Source: a virus. Taken from it: a DNA stretch of 64,000 bases. The notes under the pieces are model-generated. The model had not been told where the DNA came from. It made no database searches and saw only the letters and a list, made by a program, of their open reading frames with translations. This document shows positions 62,367 through 64,000 of this stretch, piece by piece. A program made the translations under genes and the position numbers. Every line of letters starts with the position of its first letter. Position 1 is the first letter of the stretch. The stretch spans positions 48,202 through 112,201 of the IMG/VR virus record IMGVR_UViG_3300025759_000063. One strand, 5' to 3'.

Positions 62367-62402
62367 TATTCAGCACAGAGTGCCACTGTTCACACGGAAG
62401 GA
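62334..62402 (-). ncRNA. Possible short RNA from the consensus sigma70 promoter
   Basis: If the promoter at 62409-62437 starts at about 62402 and the stem-loop at 62340-62366 terminates it, a ~69-nt RNA results with a 5' GCAC-TCT-GTGC hairpin. It could instead be the untranslated leader of the HNH mRNA. Inference only. Confidence 0.3.
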
Positions 62403-62408
62403 AGTTAT

Positions 62409-62437
62409 ATTATAATACAATTATTCTTTTGTGTCAA
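62409..62437 (-). promoter_or_regulatory. Perfect consensus sigma70 promoter
   Basis: Minus strand TTGACA (62432-62437), 17-bp spacer, TATAAT (62409-62414), the strongest match to the bacterial consensus in the window. Confidence 0.9.
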
Positions 62438-62498
62438 GTTTTTTTATGATGGAAATAATACTCCAAGTAAAAAACAGAGTGACTGCTACGGCACCCAT
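62421..62498 (-). CDS. Very short membrane peptide ORF (25 aa), uncertain
   Basis: ATG 62496-62498, TAA 62421-62423: MGAVAVTLFFTWSIISIIKK then LDTKE. A single hydrophobic segment followed by basic residues. Its 3' end overlaps the sigma70 promoter. Could be a real single-pass micro-protein, but nothing beyond composition supports it. Confidence 0.3.
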   Translation of the reverse strand: MGAVAVTLFFTWSIISIIKKLDTKE

Positions 62499-62544
62499 TG
62501 TGGTTATTGCAACTACACCCTATCTATAAAAAAACTAAGTATTT

Positions 62545-62718
62545 TTACCTAGTTTGTGTTGATTCTAAGATATATTCTACGGTGCTAGCAATATCATTCA
62601 TAGCAACACGAAGATCATGTTGTTGTCCTGATTCTTGACGACATATTGGACGACGATTGTCTGTAAGGGTCCAACGCCAAAGACTCATATCAGCACAATA
62701 CCAAAGATTAATTCTCAT
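62545..62718 (-). CDS. Conserved small protein (57 aa)
   Basis: Start at ATG 62716-62718: MRINLWYCADMSLWRWTLTD, then RRPICRQESGQQHDLRVAMN and VEYILESTQTR. Familiar small cyanophage protein ('NLWYC..MS.WRWTLTD.RRP..RQESGQQ'); function unknown. Overlaps the upstream gene by 11 nt. Confidence 0.75.
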   Translation of the reverse strand: MRINLWYCADMSLWRWTLTDNRRPICRQESGQQHDLRVAMNDIASTVEYILESTQTR

Positions 62719-62863
62719 TTTTGCTATGCTCCAACTTGACCCAGTTAAGAAGTGCATTGATTTCTGCTCTTTTTTCTTCCCCAAAGTCTTGCCCCTTGCT
62801 AAACATGTAGAAGTCTAATGCCTCGATGACATTCTTACGGTCTTTTTGAGATAATAGTGACAT
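62708..62863 (-). CDS. Small helical protein (51 aa)
   Basis: ATG 62861-62863, TAA 62708-62710. MSLLSQKDRKNVIEALDFYM, then a charged helix EEKRAEINALLNWVKLEHSK. 'LLS.KDRKN.IEALDFYMF' is a recurrent cyanophage motif. Lies 20 nt after the tRNA-Thr gene. Confidence 0.75.
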   Translation of the reverse strand: MSLLSQKDRKNVIEALDFYMFSKGQDFGEEKRAEINALLNWVKLEHSKNEN

Positions 62864-62882
62864 TTGGAGTTTAATGAACTCA

Positions 62883-62967
62883 AGCTGGAGACAGGATTTG
62901 AACCTGCGGTGTCCTTTCGGAGCGGCATTACAAGTGCCGTGCGTTCGACCTCTACGCTAACTCCAGC
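62883..62967 (-). tRNA. tRNA-Thr(TGT) with extended variable arm
   Basis: Folds as a cloverleaf: 7-bp acceptor GCTGGAG/CTCCAGC, anticodon stem CGGCA/TGCCG with loop CTTGTAA (anticodon TGT, threonine ACA), T-arm GCAGG-TTCAAAT-CCTGT. The variable region is 15 nt with a TCC-GAAA-GGA hairpin, i.e. class-II style, unusual for threonine. The D-stem is short. CCA is not encoded. Confidence 0.85.
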
Positions 62968-62970
62968 AAA

Positions 62971-63240
62971 TTAATCAACAGGCAACATTTCTGGATTTTC
63001 CAGATCTAATTCGAATAAGAGTGGATGGCATTGCTCTTCAATCAAATATGAAGAACATTTGTACATGTCATCAACTTCATACCGCCTTTCTTTGTCTGCG
63101 ATTTTAATTAACTCCTCATCGAATATAGATTCGTCGGGGAGGTCATCGAAAGTAAAGGGAACACCACTTATGAAGTACATAAGCACTATTTGCTTACCTT
63201 CATTGTACCATACATATCTGGCATCAATTCGGTATTTCAT
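62971..63240 (-). CDS. Small acidic protein (89 aa)
   Basis: 89 residues: MKYRIDARYVWYNEGKQIVL, a beta-rich start, then VPFTFDDLPDESIFDEELIK and a final acidic part. No domain recognised. Lies between tRNA genes; a CTAAATA late-promoter variant is 21 nt upstream. Confidence 0.75.
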   Translation of the reverse strand: MKYRIDARYVWYNEGKQIVLMYFISGVPFTFDDLPDESIFDEELIKIADKERRYEVDDMYKCSSYLIEEQCHPLLFELDLENPEMLPVD

Positions 63241-63261
63241 AAGTAGTTCTCTACTTTTGAA

Positions 63262-63268
63262 TATTTAG
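63262..63268 (-). promoter_or_regulatory. Late-promoter variant CTAAATA
   Basis: Overlaps a TTAGGG-TTTAT-CCCTAA inverted repeat between tRNA-Leu and the 89-aa gene; 21 nt before the ATG. Confidence 0.45.
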
Positions 63269-63281
63269 GGATAAACCCTAA

Positions 63282-63355
63282 TACCCGTGGGCGGATTCGA
63301 ACCGCCGACTGCTCGATTTTAAGTCGAGAACCTCATTCCGCTGGGTCACACGGGC
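63282..63355 (-). tRNA. tRNA-Leu(TAA) with short variable loop
   Basis: Acceptor GCCCGTG/CACGGGT, anticodon stem CTCGA/TCGAG with loop CTTAAAA (anticodon TAA, leucine UUA), T-arm GGCGG-TTCGAAT-CCGCC, discriminator A. The variable loop is only CAGTC (5 nt), whereas bacterial tRNA-Leu is normally class II. Confidence 0.88.
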
Positions 63356-63360
63356 ATTTG

Positions 63361-63377
63361 TTGGCGATAAACGCCAA
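63361..63377 (-). other. Hairpin between tRNA-Leu and tRNA-Ile
   Basis: Perfect inverted repeat TTGGCG-N5-CGCCAA directly between the two tRNAs; possibly a processing or termination signal. No T-run follows. Confidence 0.5.
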
Positions 63378-63449
63378 TGGTTCTGGAGAGAATTGAACTC
63401 TCTTCTTACACTTATAAGGTGTAGGCTTTAACCAATAAGCAACAGAACC
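63378..63449 (-). tRNA. tRNA-Ile(TAT)
   Basis: Acceptor GGTTCTG/CAGAACC, D-stem GCTT/AAGC, anticodon stem TACAC/GTGTA with loop CTTATAA (anticodon TAT, isoleucine AUA), T-arm GAGAG-TTCAATT-CTCTC, discriminator A. Reads AUA, which AT-rich phage genes use more than the hosts. Confidence 0.92.
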
Positions 63450-63486
63450 GATTATATGACTATTATAGCATTAAAAGAAATAATAG

Positions 63487-63903
63487 TCAACTTTCATTTA
63501 ATTGTCTTCTTTTTTTGTGAAACCCAACTTTTTTATTTAAAGTTTTGTAAGTATCAGTTAAAGAATGGCAATTGGGACACAAAACTCGTAAGTTTTCTTT
63601 GTATCCATTTTCTCTTGAACCGTCTATGTGGTCTATTTCAAGATAAACAACACCATTTACTGGATTTGCTTTCCCCCAACCACATTCAGAACATTTGTGT
63701 CCTGATTCCTCAAGCATATACTTTCTAACAAAATCGCTTGGTCTTCCATCTCTAACCTGTCCGGTTATTTTTTTGGACAACCAATCGCTTATGTTTTGTT
63801 GATAATAATCTTCTTGTTGGCATTTGTTGGAACAATAAAGTCCTTTTCCTTGAGATGGGAAATAATTAAATTGTTTTTTACAATTTTTACAACTTCCTAT
63901 CAT
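63487..63903 (-). CDS. HNH endonuclease with N-terminal zinc ribbon
   Basis: 138 residues: an N-terminal zinc ribbon (CKNCKKQF...LYCSNKCQQ), then a second Cys pair CSECGWG and HNH core LEIDHIDGSRENGY and LRVLCPNCHSLTDTY. Free-standing homing endonuclease type. An exact late promoter lies 25 nt upstream; tRNA genes follow, a typical insertion site for such elements. Confidence 0.9.
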   Translation of the reverse strand: MIGSCKNCKKQFNYFPSQGKGLYCSNKCQQEDYYQQNISDWLSKKITGQVRDGRPSDFVRKYMLEESGHKCSECGWGKANPVNGVVYLEIDHIDGSRENGYKENLRVLCPNCHSLTDTYKTLNKKVGFHKKRRQLNES

Positions 63904-63927
63904 ATTACTTAGAGCAGTGTTTATTTT

Positions 63928-63935
63928 TATTTATG
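63928..63935 (-). promoter_or_regulatory. Late promoter (CATAAATA)
   Basis: Exact match, 25 nt upstream of the HNH gene at the right window edge. Confidence 0.75.
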
Positions 63936-64000
63936 CTCTAAGTAATTTAGGCACTTAACAATTATAAGGCATAAACCTCAGATTGTCAAGTGCTTGTATC

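Noticed and set aside
1-64000. Integrase, transposase, IS element or attachment site
   Set aside because: None found by motif; the phage looks strictly lytic here.
1-64000. Photosystem genes (psbA, psbD), hli or talC
   Set aside because: Looked for because cyanophages often carry them; not present in this window.

Overview
The window is an AT-rich stretch of a large tailed-phage genome. It is best explained as a T4-like cyanophage of marine Synechococcus or Prochlorococcus. The evidence is a pair of T4-type baseplate genes (gp25 and the start of gp6), T4-type late promoters (NATAAATA) in front of virion genes, very long 'GIGT/ISTF/GYFGGG' fibre-like proteins, many tightly packed small genes of cyanophage type, and host-derived genes found only in oxygenic phototrophs (CP12 and a CAAD/CURT1-like membrane protein). 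Every credible gene is on the minus strand, so transcription runs from position 64000 towards 1.

Region by region, in ascending coordinates. 1-2.9 kb: baseplate gp6 (partial) and gp25, four conserved small or medium genes and a GT-A-like glycosyltransferase. 2.9-20.3 kb: a dense early/middle-type block of about 50 mostly tiny genes. It includes a nucleotidyltransferase/ligase-like protein, Dam methylase, a MutH/Sau3AI-like endonuclease, a DEAH helicase, CP12, a CAAD/CURT1-like protein, an internal-head-protein candidate and homing endonuclease genes. Eighteen copies of one 28-bp element lie between genes from 3.8 to 26.6 kb. They are always in the same orientation, and the downstream start codon is usually 16-31 nt away. 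The element reads as a phage-specific promoter (a -30 box plus a -10). At 4.6-4.9 kb a 450-bp gap without genes holds 56-bp tandem repeats, three TTTTCCACA DnaA boxes, an AT-rich stretch and a plus-strand sigma70-like promoter, which together look like a replication origin. 20.3-27.1 kb: one coiled-coil fibre protein, small genes, a ParB-like protein and a Cys-His-Asp protein. 27.1-61.8 kb: virion fibre genes, including three paralogous ~950-residue proteins that each consist of three sets of six kelch-like blades, then a decoration cassette (2OG-Fe(II) oxygenases, glycosyltransferases, an FkbM methyltransferase fused to a structural domain, and a sulfotransferase), then very long fibre/beta-helix proteins. 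61.8-64 kb: two HNH endonucleases, three tRNA genes (Thr-TGT, Leu-TAA, Ile-TAT) and small conserved genes.

Three promoter classes can be read directly. Host-like sigma70 promoters (TTGACA-17-TATAAT type) stand before the 467-aa gene/dam pair, the Cys-His-Asp gene, the HNH gene at 61.9 kb and a few others. The 28-bp element fronts most small genes. Late ATAAATA promoters, and a recurrent CTAAATA variant, front virion genes. Function calls rest on motifs read by eye; no database search was run.
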